From positions 1 through 6,849 of the forward strand of contig JAICLV010000123.1 of NCBI GenBank assembly GCA_025925185.1: a stretch of DNA of 6,849 nt, written 5' to 3'. Below the pieces are notes generated by a model, which had not been told where the DNA came from, ran no database searches, and saw only the letters and a program-made list of their open reading frames with translations. The translations under genes were made by a program, and so were the position numbers. Shown here one piece after another: positions 1-5,599 of the stretch (position 1 is its first letter; every line of letters starts with the position of its first letter). This stretch comes from Acidothermaceae bacterium. GTDB taxonomy: Bacteria > Actinomycetota > Actinomycetes > Acidothermales > Acidothermaceae.

Positions 1-399
1 CTTCAGCACCCGGTCCTCGACCTTGGCCGCCACCTCATCCGTGAGCGGCACGCAGGCCTCGACCAGGCGGCGCGCCATCGGCGCGGTGACCGCACCCGCA
101 TGCAACAGGGCGAGGGTGGTCGGGAAGCGGGTGACCAGATCGCAGGCGTCGCGCATCATCGCCCGCGCGGTGCCCGAGGAGAGCCGCAAGATCAGGGCGA
201 CCTCTTCGCGCGCCCATTCCTTGTCTGCTGCGCTGGTGCCGTCCTCGTTCGGCAGCGGGTCGGCCTGTACCGCGGCAAGCAGGCGGGCGCGGTCGGCGTG
301 CAGGCGCGCGAATTGGCGCTCGAGCCCGAGCAGCGCCTCGATGCGCTGCTCGTGGCTCATGCCCCGGTAGTCGGGGGAGCTGCCGACCGGTTCGCTCAT
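1..399 (-). CDS. DUF222 (13E12 repeat family) protein, N-terminal part; likely HNH endonuclease family
   Basis: Partial gene: 133 codons are visible and the reading frame runs off the left edge without a stop. The protein begins MSEPVGSSPDYRGMSHEQRI. It continues with a helical region (ALLGLERQFARLHADRARLL), then WAREEVALILRLSSGTARAM, then FPTTLALLHAGAVTAPMARR. This is the usual N-terminal pattern of DUF222 proteins: a helical start, an EVALxLRLS segment, then a segment in which an effect on the parent cell is followed by a GAVTxxxAR-type stretch. In that family a C-terminal HNH nuclease domain commonly follows, but it would lie outside the window, so nuclease activity is inferred. Start choice: ATG at 399-397 has no Shine-Dalgarno, but a TAAAAT box lies 7 nt upstream, which suggests a leaderless message. 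Met14 is an alternative start without better support. Such genes occur as many paralogues in actinomycetes and are linked to REP13E12-type elements in mycobacteria. The function is poorly known. Confidence 0.85.
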   Translation of the reverse strand, partial: MSEPVGSSPDYRGMSHEQRIEALLGLERQFARLHADRARLLAAVQADPLPNEDGTSAADKEWAREEVALILRLSSGTARAMMRDACDLVTRFPTTLALLHAGAVTAPMARRLVEACVPLTDEVAAKVEDRVLK

Positions 400-406
400 A
401 CGCACG

Positions 407-412
407 ATTTTA
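407..412 (-). promoter_or_regulatory. -10 box for the DUF222 gene, leaderless arrangement
   Basis: On the minus strand this reads TAAAAT, a good match to the actinobacterial TANNNT -10 element. Seven bases separate it from the ATG at 399, so transcription would start at or next to the start codon. No Shine-Dalgarno is present before that ATG, which fits a leaderless transcript. No clear -35 box is seen; the 422-440 hairpin sits about where it would be. Confidence 0.5.
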
Positions 413-421
413 CGCGTTGGC

Positions 422-440
422 AACCCCTATTTCCGGGGTT
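422..440. repeat. Small inverted repeat AACCCC/GGGGTT
   Basis: A perfect 6-bp inverted repeat, AACCCC (422-427) and GGGGTT (435-440), with a 7-nt loop. It lies just upstream of the DUF222 -10 box, at the position of a -35 element. It could be an operator or part of a terminator for the gene to its right. Short repeats like this also arise by chance in GC-rich DNA. Confidence 0.35.
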
Positions 441-449
441 TCTCGAGAC

Positions 450-489
450 CTGTGGACAACCCAGGCGGTCCACGTCGATCCGTCCACAG
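450..489. repeat. Perfect 8-bp inverted repeat CTGTGGAC...GTCCACAG
   Basis: CTGTGGAC (450-457) and GTCCACAG (482-489) are exact reverse complements separated by 24 nt. The repeat lies 50-90 bp upstream of the DUF222 start. The half-site resembles a DnaA-box-like TGTGGA core, but two diverged copies are not evidence of an origin. The repeat could be a regulatory site or the boundary of a mobile unit carrying the DUF222 gene. The rest of the 400-589 gap holds no gene that I can support. Confidence 0.45.
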
Positions 490-589
490 AAGGACGAAAT
501 CCGAGCAGAACTGTCACCCGAAAGTGGTAACCGACCGCCCACCCAACCTCTCGTCGCCGCGCTTTCGACCGGAGCAACCAGCGCCGGAA

Positions 590-925
590 CTACCCCGGCG
601 GCTTCCAGTTCCGCCGCACGATCGCGATGTCCCGCTCAGCCTCGTCCAGGTCCTCGTCCGTGGGTCGGTTGACGTCGCGCGCCCGCAGCGCGCCGCTCAC
701 CCCGAGCTGCGACCGGCCCGCGCCGACGATGTCGCGCAGGCCGCGCTCGCCCGGCGCGTCGCGCCCCGGCTTGCGACGTCGTGGCTTGGTGTTCGCTGCC
801 GCCTCGACCGGCTCCGGCGTGGGCGTTGCCTCGACGGGGATGGCTTCGGCGGCGGGGACGTCCGGTGCGCGCTTCGGCCGCCGGCGGCGCCGACGGCGGC
901 CCGGCGCGGCGGCAGGCTGTTCCAT
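590..925 (-). CDS. Arg/Pro-rich small protein of unknown function (111 aa)
   Basis: I do not recognise a named family. The start ATG at 925-923 has an AGGA Shine-Dalgarno (933-936) 7 nt upstream, and the frame ends in TAG at 592-590. Residues 10-16 are seven consecutive arginines. Residues 20-47 are a Pro/Ala/Glu-rich, probably disordered stretch, followed by a second basic patch (TKPRRRKPGRD, 47-56). From about residue 59 the protein looks ordered: RGLRDIVGAGRSQLGVSGAL, then RARDVNRPTDEDLDEAERDI, ending IVRRNWKPPG. This tail has the look of a conserved actinobacterial domain. The basic N-terminus would suit nucleic-acid or membrane-surface contact, but that is inference. It is divergent from the acylase gene across 92 bp and lies upstream of the DUF222 gene on the same strand with a 190-bp gap, so it is probably not co-transcribed tightly with the latter. 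Codon use matches the genome. Confidence 0.75.
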   Translation of the reverse strand: MEQPAAAPGRRRRRRRPKRAPDVPAAEAIPVEATPTPEPVEAAANTKPRRRKPGRDAPGERGLRDIVGAGRSQLGVSGALRARDVNRPTDEDLDEAERDIAIVRRNWKPPG

Positions 926-972
926 GTCTCGATCCTGCCCGAAAGGACGCCGCGACAGGAGCCGGACGAACC

Positions 973-980
973 GGTATACA
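973..980. promoter_or_regulatory. Candidate shared -10 region (GTATAC) between divergent genes
   Basis: GGTATACA contains the palindrome GTATAC (974-979), the only AT-rich island in the 92-bp divergent spacer. It reads as TATACA towards the acylase (leader about 31 nt) and as TATACC towards the small Arg-rich gene (leader about 41 nt). No convincing -35 is seen on either strand, so this is a tentative call. Confidence 0.3.
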
Positions 981-985
981 GACCG

Positions 986-999
986 GGAACGGGGGTTCC
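986..999. repeat. Inverted repeat GGAAC-GGGG-GTTCC upstream of the acylase
   Basis: A perfect 5-bp inverted repeat with a 4-nt loop, located between the candidate -10 (975-980) and the acylase Shine-Dalgarno (1007-1012). In the message it would form a small hairpin in the 5' leader; as DNA it could be an operator. It is short enough to be chance. Confidence 0.35.
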
Positions 1000-1006
1000 T
1001 TTGCCG

Positions 1007-1012
1007 AAGGGG
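1007..1012 (+). promoter_or_regulatory. Ribosome binding site fixing the acylase start
   Basis: AAGGGG lies 5 nt before GTG 1018-1020. It decides the start: the open frame extends back to 781, but that extension has no signal peptide, would overlap the divergent gene, and has no such site. Confidence 0.75.
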
Positions 1013-1017
1013 TAGCG

Positions 1018-3813
1018 GTGGGAACTAGGCCTCGACTCGTCCTGACACTCGTGTCCACGCTGGCGATCATGATCGGGGTGTTCGCCGCCGTGCAGACGCC
1101 GACCGGCGCGGCCACCGCTCCGTCGCACGCCTACCGGGCGGACGACTACGCGGACGGGCAGGCGATGAACATCCTGCCGGCCGGCGAGAACGGTCTCGTC
1201 AACGCGGTCGACGCGGCGAAGTACGAATTGCTCAAGCAGCGTCCGCCGAACAGTGACGACCAGCTGGGGCAGTACGCGAACCTGCTCTACGGCTACCAGA
1301 ACCTGACCGACTCGACGCTGAGCACCTACTACAACGACGCATCGTTCGGCGTGCAGCCCGGCGACGTCACGCGTACCGAGAAGCCGACGACCGGCGTCAC
1401 GATCTACCGTGACACGCACGACATCCCGCACATCTATGCCGACAACGATTCCGCACTCGCGTACGGCGCCGGCTACGCGCAGGCCGAGGACCGCTTGTTT
1501 CTGATGGACGTGCTGCGCCACTACGGCGCCGGCAACCTCACCGGCTTCCTCGGCGCGTCGTGCGGGTTCGAGCAGATGGACCACGACCAGCTGCTGCTCG
1601 CGCCCTACACGAAGACCCAGGCGATCGCGCAGGTGAACGCACTGCCTGCCGAGTACGGCGCCGACGGCACCCTCGCGAAGACGATGATTTACAGCTACGT
1701 CAACGGCGTGAACGCCTACATCAAGTCGATCCTGGTGAACCCGCTGCACCTGCCCGCCGACTACGCGGCTGCGCTGCCCGGGCTCGCACCGACCACGTGG
1801 ACGGTTGCCGACGTCGTCGCCATCGCCGGTCTGATCGGCGGCCGGTTCGGCCGCGGCGGCGGCGCCGAGGTCCAGAACGCCCATCTGCTGCAGTACCTGC
1901 AGCAGCAGCTCGGCGCGGCGAACGGCGCGTCCGCGTTCAAGCAGTTCCGCACCCAGAACGACCCGCTCGCCCCGACGACCGCCGACGTGAACACGCCGTA
2001 CGAGACACCCACCGGTCCGACGAACCCGGCGCTGACCGCGCTGCCTGACTACAACGCACCCGTCACGGGTGGCCCGACCAACACGACGAAGGGCTGCGCG
2101 AGCGGCGGCGCGCTCGGCGCGGCGTCGGCAACGTCCGCGCCGACGTCGACGGGCGCGGCGATGGCGAACTCGATCATCGACTCGCTGAACTCGCTGCCCA
2201 GCCACATGTCGAATGCGCTCGTGGTGCCCGCCAGCCACAGCGTGGACGGTCACCCGATCGCGGTGTTCGGCCCGCAAGTGTCCTACTTCGCGCCGCAGAT
2301 CCTGTCCCAGCTCGACCTGCACTCGCCCGACTACGCGGCCTCGGGCGCATCCTTCCCGGGCACCGGCATCGTCGAGCTCGGTCGCGGCGAGGACTACGCG
2401 TGGTCGGCGACCTCGGCCGGCAGCGACCTGATCGACATGCGGATCGAGAAGATCTGCAACCCCTTCGGCGCCCCGCAGGCCGAGGGCAAGTACTACCTGT
2501 TCAACGGGCACTGCACCGCGATGACGGTCGAGCACTTCCGCGAGACCGCGCTGCCGAAGCTCGGCGGGCTCGGCCTGCCGGCCGGCATCGACCACGTCAT
2601 CGCGCTGACCCGGCACGGTGTCGTGCAGGGCTGGACGACGGTGGGCGGTCAGCCGGTCGCCATCGTCCAGCAGCGCTCCACCTTCAACCACGACGTCGAC
2701 TCGATCATCGGCTTCCTCGGCTTCGGGCAGCCCGCCAAGACGCACGACGTCACGTCGTGGATGGCGAACGCGGCGAACGTCAACTACACCTTCAACTGGT
2801 TCTACGTGGACGACCAGGACACCGGGTACTTCGTGAGCGGTGCCGATCCGGTGCGCCCCGCGGACGTCGATCCCGACCTGCCGACGTGGGGCACGGGCGG
2901 CGCCGAGTGGCAAGGCTTCCTGACTCCGGCCCAGCACGTGCACGAGGTGAACAAGGCGAACTACTTCGTCAGCTGGAACAACAAGCCGGCACCCGGCTTC
3001 GCCGCCGCGGACGATCAGCTCGGCTACGGCCAGGTGTTCCGCTCGCAGATGTTGACCAACCAGCTCGATGCGCAGTTCGCCGCGCACGGTGGATTGCTCA
3101 CCCGGGCGAACGTCGTGCAGGCGATGGAAAATGCTGCATCGCAGGATCTGGACGGCGTTTCGGTACTGCCGCTGCTGCTGCAGTACGTGTCGGGTCACAG
3201 CGAGCCGGCCGAGGTCCAGGCGATGCTGAACACGCTGCAGTCCTGGGTCGACAACGGATCACATCGGAAGCGGGCCGCTGCTGGTGACACGCAGTACGCC
3301 GAGGCGGCCGGTGTGGCGATTGCCGACGAGCTGATCCCGAACCTGATCCGCACCCTCTTCGACGGCGTGCTGGCCGCCGGCGGGGCAGGGTCGAACGGGT
3401 ACGACGCGTTGCCGATGCAGTGGGTCGACTACCCGAACGGGCACAACGGCAGCTCGTATGACGGTGGGTACGAGGGGTATCTCGTGGCGACGCTGCAGCA
3501 GCTGCTCGGCGCGACACCCGTCGACGGCTTCGACTCGGTGATCACGTCGCACGAGTGCACCGGCGGCCAGGGCACCTGTGGTAGCGCGATCGACGCGGCG
3601 TTGCTCAAGACCTACAACGACCTCGTCACCGCCAACGGCACGTCGACGATCTCCGCATGGACCGCGTCGACGGCGTCGAAGGCGGCCGGGCAGACGATGC
3701 CGCAGTACGACGCGATCCAGTACGAGACGCTGGGCCTCGTCGGCCAGCCCGACCAGGACTGGCAGAACCGCCCGACGTTCCAGCAGGTCGTCGAGTTTCC
3801 GCGCCACCGATAG
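1018..3813 (+). CDS. Secreted penicillin acylase family protein (Ntn-hydrolase)
   Basis: A 931-aa precursor of the penicillin-amidase (N-terminal nucleophile) family, which hydrolyses amide bonds of acylated substrates such as beta-lactams, acyl-homoserine lactones or lipopeptides. The GTG start is set by AAGGGG. Residues 1-34 form a Sec-type signal peptide: Arg4/Arg6, a hydrophobic core at 7-25, and an A-T-A cleavage site after Ala34. The alpha-chain signature is R131-D...I-P-H-I139 and GYAQAEDR (152-159). Residues 342-397 are a Gly/Ala/Ser/Thr/Pro-rich linker, the likely spacer removed on self-cleavage. Ser398 in HMSNALVVPASHS is the expected catalytic N-terminal Ser of the beta chain (534 aa). 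GRGEDYAWSAT (455-465) follows at the expected oxyanion-region spacing. Asn593 in FNWFYVDD matches the family's oxyanion-hole Asn. The C-terminus NRPTFQQVVEF is also typical. Six Cys residues lie beyond the signal peptide, including a C-x6-C pair near 850, so disulfides are possible. The protein is longer than E. coli penicillin G acylase (about 850 aa). The substrate cannot be read from sequence. Confidence 0.93.
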   Translation: MGTRPRLVLTLVSTLAIMIGVFAAVQTPTGAATAPSHAYRADDYADGQAMNILPAGENGLVNAVDAAKYELLKQRPPNSDDQLGQYANLLYGYQNLTDSTLSTYYNDASFGVQPGDVTRTEKPTTGVTIYRDTHDIPHIYADNDSALAYGAGYAQAEDRLFLMDVLRHYGAGNLTGFLGASCGFEQMDHDQLLLAPYTKTQAIAQVNALPAEYGADGTLAKTMIYSYVNGVNAYIKSILVNPLHLPADYAAALPGLAPTTWTVADVVAIAGLIGGRFGRGGGAEVQNAHLLQYLQQQLGAANGASAFKQFRTQNDPLAPTTADVNTPYETPTGPTNPALTALPDYNAPVTGGPTNTTKGCASGGALGAASATSAPTSTGAAMANSIIDSLNSLPSHMSNALVVPASHSVDGHPIAVFGPQVSYFAPQILSQLDLHSPDYAASGASFPGTGIVELGRGEDYAWSATSAGSDLIDMRIEKICNPFGAPQAEGKYYLFNGHCTAMTVEHFRETALPKLGGLGLPAGIDHVIALTRHGVVQGWTTVGGQPVAIVQQRSTFNHDVDSIIGFLGFGQPAKTHDVTSWMANAANVNYTFNWFYVDDQDTGYFVSGADPVRPADVDPDLPTWGTGGAEWQGFLTPAQHVHEVNKANYFVSWNNKPAPGFAAADDQLGYGQVFRSQMLTNQLDAQFAAHGGLLTRANVVQAMENAASQDLDGVSVLPLLLQYVSGHSEPAEVQAMLNTLQSWVDNGSHRKRAAAGDTQYAEAAGVAIADELIPNLIRTLFDGVLAAGGAGSNGYDALPMQWVDYPNGHNGSSYDGGYEGYLVATLQQLLGATPVDGFDSVITSHECTGGQGTCGSAIDAALLKTYNDLVTANGTSTISAWTASTASKAAGQTMPQYDAIQYETLGLVGQPDQDWQNRPTFQQVVEFPRHR

Positions 3814-3832
3814 ATCCGCCGTCGGCGGATCT
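3812..3832 (+). terminator. Stem-loop at the acylase stop codon
   Basis: AGATCCGCC (3812-3820), loop GTC, GGCGGATCT (3824-3832): a perfect 9-bp stem with a 3-nt loop whose left arm overlaps the TAG stop. No T-run follows, as is common for actinobacterial intrinsic-type terminators. The stem is symmetric, so it could also stop transcripts arriving from the convergent MshC-like gene. Confidence 0.65.
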
Positions 3833-3969
3833 CCTCCTGGCCCACTCGCTTCGCTTCGGGGCCGATCGGAGCTCCGCACGCAAGCTCGCTCGTTCCTCGC
3901 TCGCGCGGACGGCGGGCTCGGACCGAACCGCTCGTCGCCCAGGGGCTCCTCGGGTTGATCCTCGCGGAG
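3833..3969. repeat. GC-rich, repeat-like convergent spacer
   Basis: No gene is supported here. The stretch is rich in CGCTTCGCTTCG, GCTCGCTCG and CTCGCTCGCGCG runs. It also holds a GGCCC/GGGCC inverted repeat (3839-3843 with 3859-3863) and the palindromes CGATCG (3863-3868) and GGAGCTCC (3868-3875). The texture resembles dispersed intergenic palindromic sequence. Whether it recurs elsewhere in the genome cannot be seen from this window. Confidence 0.35.
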
Positions 3970-3987
3970 TCGCTCAGCTCAGAGCGA
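3970..3987 (-). terminator. Weak stem-loop over the MshC-like stop codon
   Basis: TCGCTC (3970-3975), a 6-nt loop, GAGCGA (3982-3987). The stem covers the TGA stop (3976-3974) of the MshC-like gene and mirrors the stronger hairpin at the acylase stop. At six pairs and without a T-run, it is a weak terminator candidate. Confidence 0.3.
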
Positions 3988-5101
3988 GTATTTCGATGAA
4001 CGTTCGCGCGGCCTGGCCGCCGTCCTCGAGGGCGATGGCCAGCGCGCCGGGCACGTCGAGGTCGTCGAGCAGCGCGGCGGGGACGGCCGCTGCGCCCGGC
4101 GCCATGCCAGGAGACGACGCCGCGCCGTAGAGCCGTTCCAGGGTCGCCTCCGCGTCGTCGAGCAGGCCGGGCGCGAACTCCCAGTTGTCGGCCCAGTGCC
4201 GGTTGAGCAGCATCAGCCGGATCGCGCCGGGGGAGTGCTCGCGCAGCAGGTCCTCGACGAGCACGAGGTTGCCCGACGACTTCGCCATCTTGGCGCCGTT
4301 GATGGAGACGATGCCCGCGCGCATCCAGCCACGCGCGAACGGCATGACGCCGGTCGCCGCCTCGGCAAGCGCCGCCTCGGCCGCGTGGTGCGGGAACGCC
4401 AGGTCGCCGCCGCCGCAGTGGAGGTCGACGCTCGAGCCGAACAACGCGAGCACCATGGCCGCGCACTCGGCGTGCCAACCGGGCCGGCCGTCGCCCCACG
4501 GGCTGGGCCAGCTCACGTCATCGTCGACACCGCTCGCCTGCCACACGATGACGTCGAGCGCATCGTCCTTGTCCGGGTCGTCCGGATGATCGTGGTACTC
4601 GGCCGCACGTACGAGCGCCGCCTCGCGGGTGAAGCCGGCCTGCGCTGCGGCGTGCGCGGTGCGCGCGTACACGGTCCCGTTGCGCTCGTACGCCGCGTCC
4701 TTGTCCAGCAATGCGTTCGCGAGCTGGACGACATGCCCGATGTGCTGTGCCGCGCTGGGCGAGAGATCGGGCTGGCGCACCCGCAGCGTCGCCATCGTCG
4801 CCTCGAACGCCGCGCGCTGGAGCGTGGCGAGCATGACGTGCGATTCGCCACGCCGACGAGCCTCGGCGAAGAGCACCTCGTCGACGTCGGTGACATTCCG
4901 GGCGACAGTGACGCTGTGCCCGTGCCAGCTCAGTACGCGCTCGAGGAAGTCGGACCACACGTACGTCGCCGCGTGCCCGAGGTGGGTGACGTCGTAGGGC
5001 GTGATGCCGCAGACGTACATGCGCACGTGCCCGACCATGGGCAGCGGCCGGCCGCCGAGCTGTAGTCGCATCGGCGGGCCGGTGAGACGGGACGGGTTCA
5101 C
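3974..5101 (-). CDS. mshC: MshC-like cysteine ligase (class I CysRS paralogue)
   Basis: A 375-aa protein of the cysteinyl-tRNA synthetase / MshC fold. MshC joins cysteine to GlcN-inositol with ATP, the third committed step of mycothiol synthesis in the cytosol. The motif CGITPYDVTHLGHAATY (31-47) is the MshC form; CysRS has CGPTVY at this place. The class I signatures are HLGH (40-43) and KMAKS (271-275). Expected zinc and cysteine-selecting residues are Cys31, Cys213 and His238, with Trp209 in GWHAEC; the Cys213-His238 spacing equals that of Cys231-His256 in the M. smegmatis enzyme as I recall it. SGNLVLVEDLL and NWEF (306-309) also match MshC better than CysRS. The C-terminal anticodon-binding region of CysRS (about 460 aa) is absent, so tRNA charging is unlikely. 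The protein is shorter than typical MshC (about 410 aa) and departs from it at HCGGGDL (228-234) and KMAKS. It may be a paralogue with another acceptor. The GTG start at 5101 has GCAGGA 8 nt upstream. The neighbours are not those I would expect for mshC. Confidence 0.75.
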   Translation of the reverse strand: MNPSRLTGPPMRLQLGGRPLPMVGHVRMYVCGITPYDVTHLGHAATYVWSDFLERVLSWHGHSVTVARNVTDVDEVLFAEARRRGESHVMLATLQRAAFEATMATLRVRQPDLSPSAAQHIGHVVQLANALLDKDAAYERNGTVYARTAHAAAQAGFTREAALVRAAEYHDHPDDPDKDDALDVIVWQASGVDDDVSWPSPWGDGRPGWHAECAAMVLALFGSSVDLHCGGGDLAFPHHAAEAALAEAATGVMPFARGWMRAGIVSINGAKMAKSSGNLVLVEDLLREHSPGAIRLMLLNRHWADNWEFAPGLLDDAEATLERLYGAASSPGMAPGAAAVPAALLDDLDVPGALAIALEDGGQAARTFIEILALS

Positions 5102-5109
5102 GAGGTGAA

Positions 5110-5115
5110 TCCTGC
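5110..5115 (-). promoter_or_regulatory. Ribosome binding site of the MshC-like gene
   Basis: GCAGGA on the minus strand, 8 nt before GTG 5101-5099. It favours this start over ATG 5071-5069 (Met11), which has no comparable site. Confidence 0.6.
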
Positions 5116-5145
5116 CAGCGTCCCGGTGCGCAGTGCCGCAGCCGG

Positions 5146-5151
5146 TATTCT
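5146..5151 (+). promoter_or_regulatory. -10 box of the tRNA-Gly gene
   Basis: TATTCT fits the TANNNT consensus and lies 24 bp before the first base of the mature tRNA, giving a leader of roughly 18 nt. The -35 region has no clear consensus. Confidence 0.5.
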
Positions 5152-5175
5152 GGGTCCGCGGGCCTGCGCCCGTAC

Positions 5176-5246
5176 GCGGGCGTAGCTCAATGGCAGAGTC
5201 TCAGTCTTCCAAACTGATTACGCGGGTTCGATTCCCGTCGCCCGCT
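5176..5246 (+). tRNA. tRNA-Gly (anticodon TCC)
   Basis: A complete 71-nt cloverleaf. The acceptor stem GCGGGCG (5176-5182) pairs fully with CGCCCGC (5239-5245). The D-arm is GCTC/GAGT with one G-T pair. The anticodon stem TCAGT (5201-5205) pairs with ACTGA (5213-5217), and the 7-nt loop CTTCCAA carries TCC at 5208-5210. The T-arm is GCGGG-TTCGATT-CCCGT with a terminal G-T pair. The variable loop is short (4 nt), and discriminator T5246 is usual for bacterial glycine tRNA. The 3' CCA is not encoded and must be added. It reads GGA and, by wobble, GGG codons. It is divergent from the MshC-like gene and convergent with the lipoprotein gene that ends 15 bp downstream. Confidence 0.97.
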
Positions 5247-5261
5247 CTCCGGCGCACGGCG

Positions 5262-5579
5262 TCACGGTCCGGATCGGCAGTTGATCAGCTCGGTCGGGCT
5301 GATCGCGCGCGTGCGCAGTTTCCCTCCGCTGAACGCCGACACACCGTGCGGCGGTGCTGCCGGGATGTTGTACATCGTCCGATGGTCGCGGCACTTCGTG
5401 ACGACCGCCTTGTAGATCTTGCCGTGCTGCTCGCAGCCGCCGGACAGGCGGGCCGCCGAGACAGAGGTGTCCGAACACGAAGGTCGCTCGGACGCGGAAG
5501 AGTCCGTTGAGCTCGAGCAGCCGACGAGCGCGAACGCGACTGCGCAGACAACCGTCGCAAAGCTCCCCAAAATCCGCAT
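5262..5579 (-). CDS. Small cysteine-containing lipoprotein, function unknown (105 aa)
   Basis: The N-terminus MRILGSFATVVCAVAFALVG followed by Cys21 is a lipoprotein signal peptide with lipobox LVGC. The mature protein should be anchored by Cys21 on the outer face of the membrane. A Ser-rich tether (22-34) leads into a small domain with Cys35, Cys49, Cys63 and Cys101, enough for two disulfides. Recognisable stretches are GGCEQHGKIYKAVVTKCRDH and TMYNIPAAPPHGVSAFSG; I cannot assign a family. Start choice: ATG 5579-5577 has AGGA 7 nt upstream. The same bases are part of TAGGAT, a possible -10 box for a leaderless transcript, so the mode of initiation is open. The gene ends in TGA 15 bp from the 3' end of the convergent tRNA gene and is divergent from the propeller lipoprotein gene. 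No terminator is seen between it and the tRNA. Confidence 0.82.
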   Translation of the reverse strand: MRILGSFATVVCAVAFALVGCSSSTDSSASERPSCSDTSVSAARLSGGCEQHGKIYKAVVTKCRDHRTMYNIPAAPPHGVSAFSGGKLRTRAISPTELINCRSGP

Positions 5580-5585
5580 GCGTTG

Positions 5586-5591
5586 ATCCTA
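5586..5591 (-). promoter_or_regulatory. TAGGAT: -10 box and/or Shine-Dalgarno of the small lipoprotein
   Basis: On the minus strand TAGGAT fits TANNNT and lies 6 nt before the ATG, placing the transcription start on the start codon. It also contains AGGA at proper Shine-Dalgarno spacing. Sequence alone cannot separate the two readings, and they exclude each other for a single promoter. Confidence 0.4.
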
Positions 5592-5599
5592 TTCATGCC

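Noticed and set aside
450..489. DnaA boxes / replication origin
   Set aside because: TGTGGA-like cores are present, but there are only two imperfect copies, no AT-rich unwinding region and no replication genes.
452..1015. Plus-strand open frame over the spacer and the Arg-rich gene
   Set aside because: Pro/Arg-rich shadow with no ribosome site and no recognisable motif; the minus-strand gene has a better start and a more protein-like C-terminus.
781..1017. N-terminal extension of the acylase frame to GTG 781
   Set aside because: It overlaps the divergent Arg-rich gene, encodes low-complexity Arg/Pro/Ala sequence, and would bury the signal peptide. GTG 1018 has a good ribosome site.
697..3198. 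Very long minus-strand open frame (833 codons) opposite the acylase
   Set aside because: It is antisense to a gene with clear catalytic motifs. Its product is Arg/Val/Gly-rich without domains, the usual shadow of high-GC coding DNA.
4196..5065. 289-codon plus-strand open frame opposite the MshC-like gene
   Set aside because: It is antisense to a gene with class I ligase motifs; its product is Arg/Ala/Val-rich and domain-free.
5102..5175. T-box or other riboswitch upstream of the MshC-like gene
   Set aside because: Only 74 bp are available, and I see no T-box sequence or terminator/antiterminator pair.
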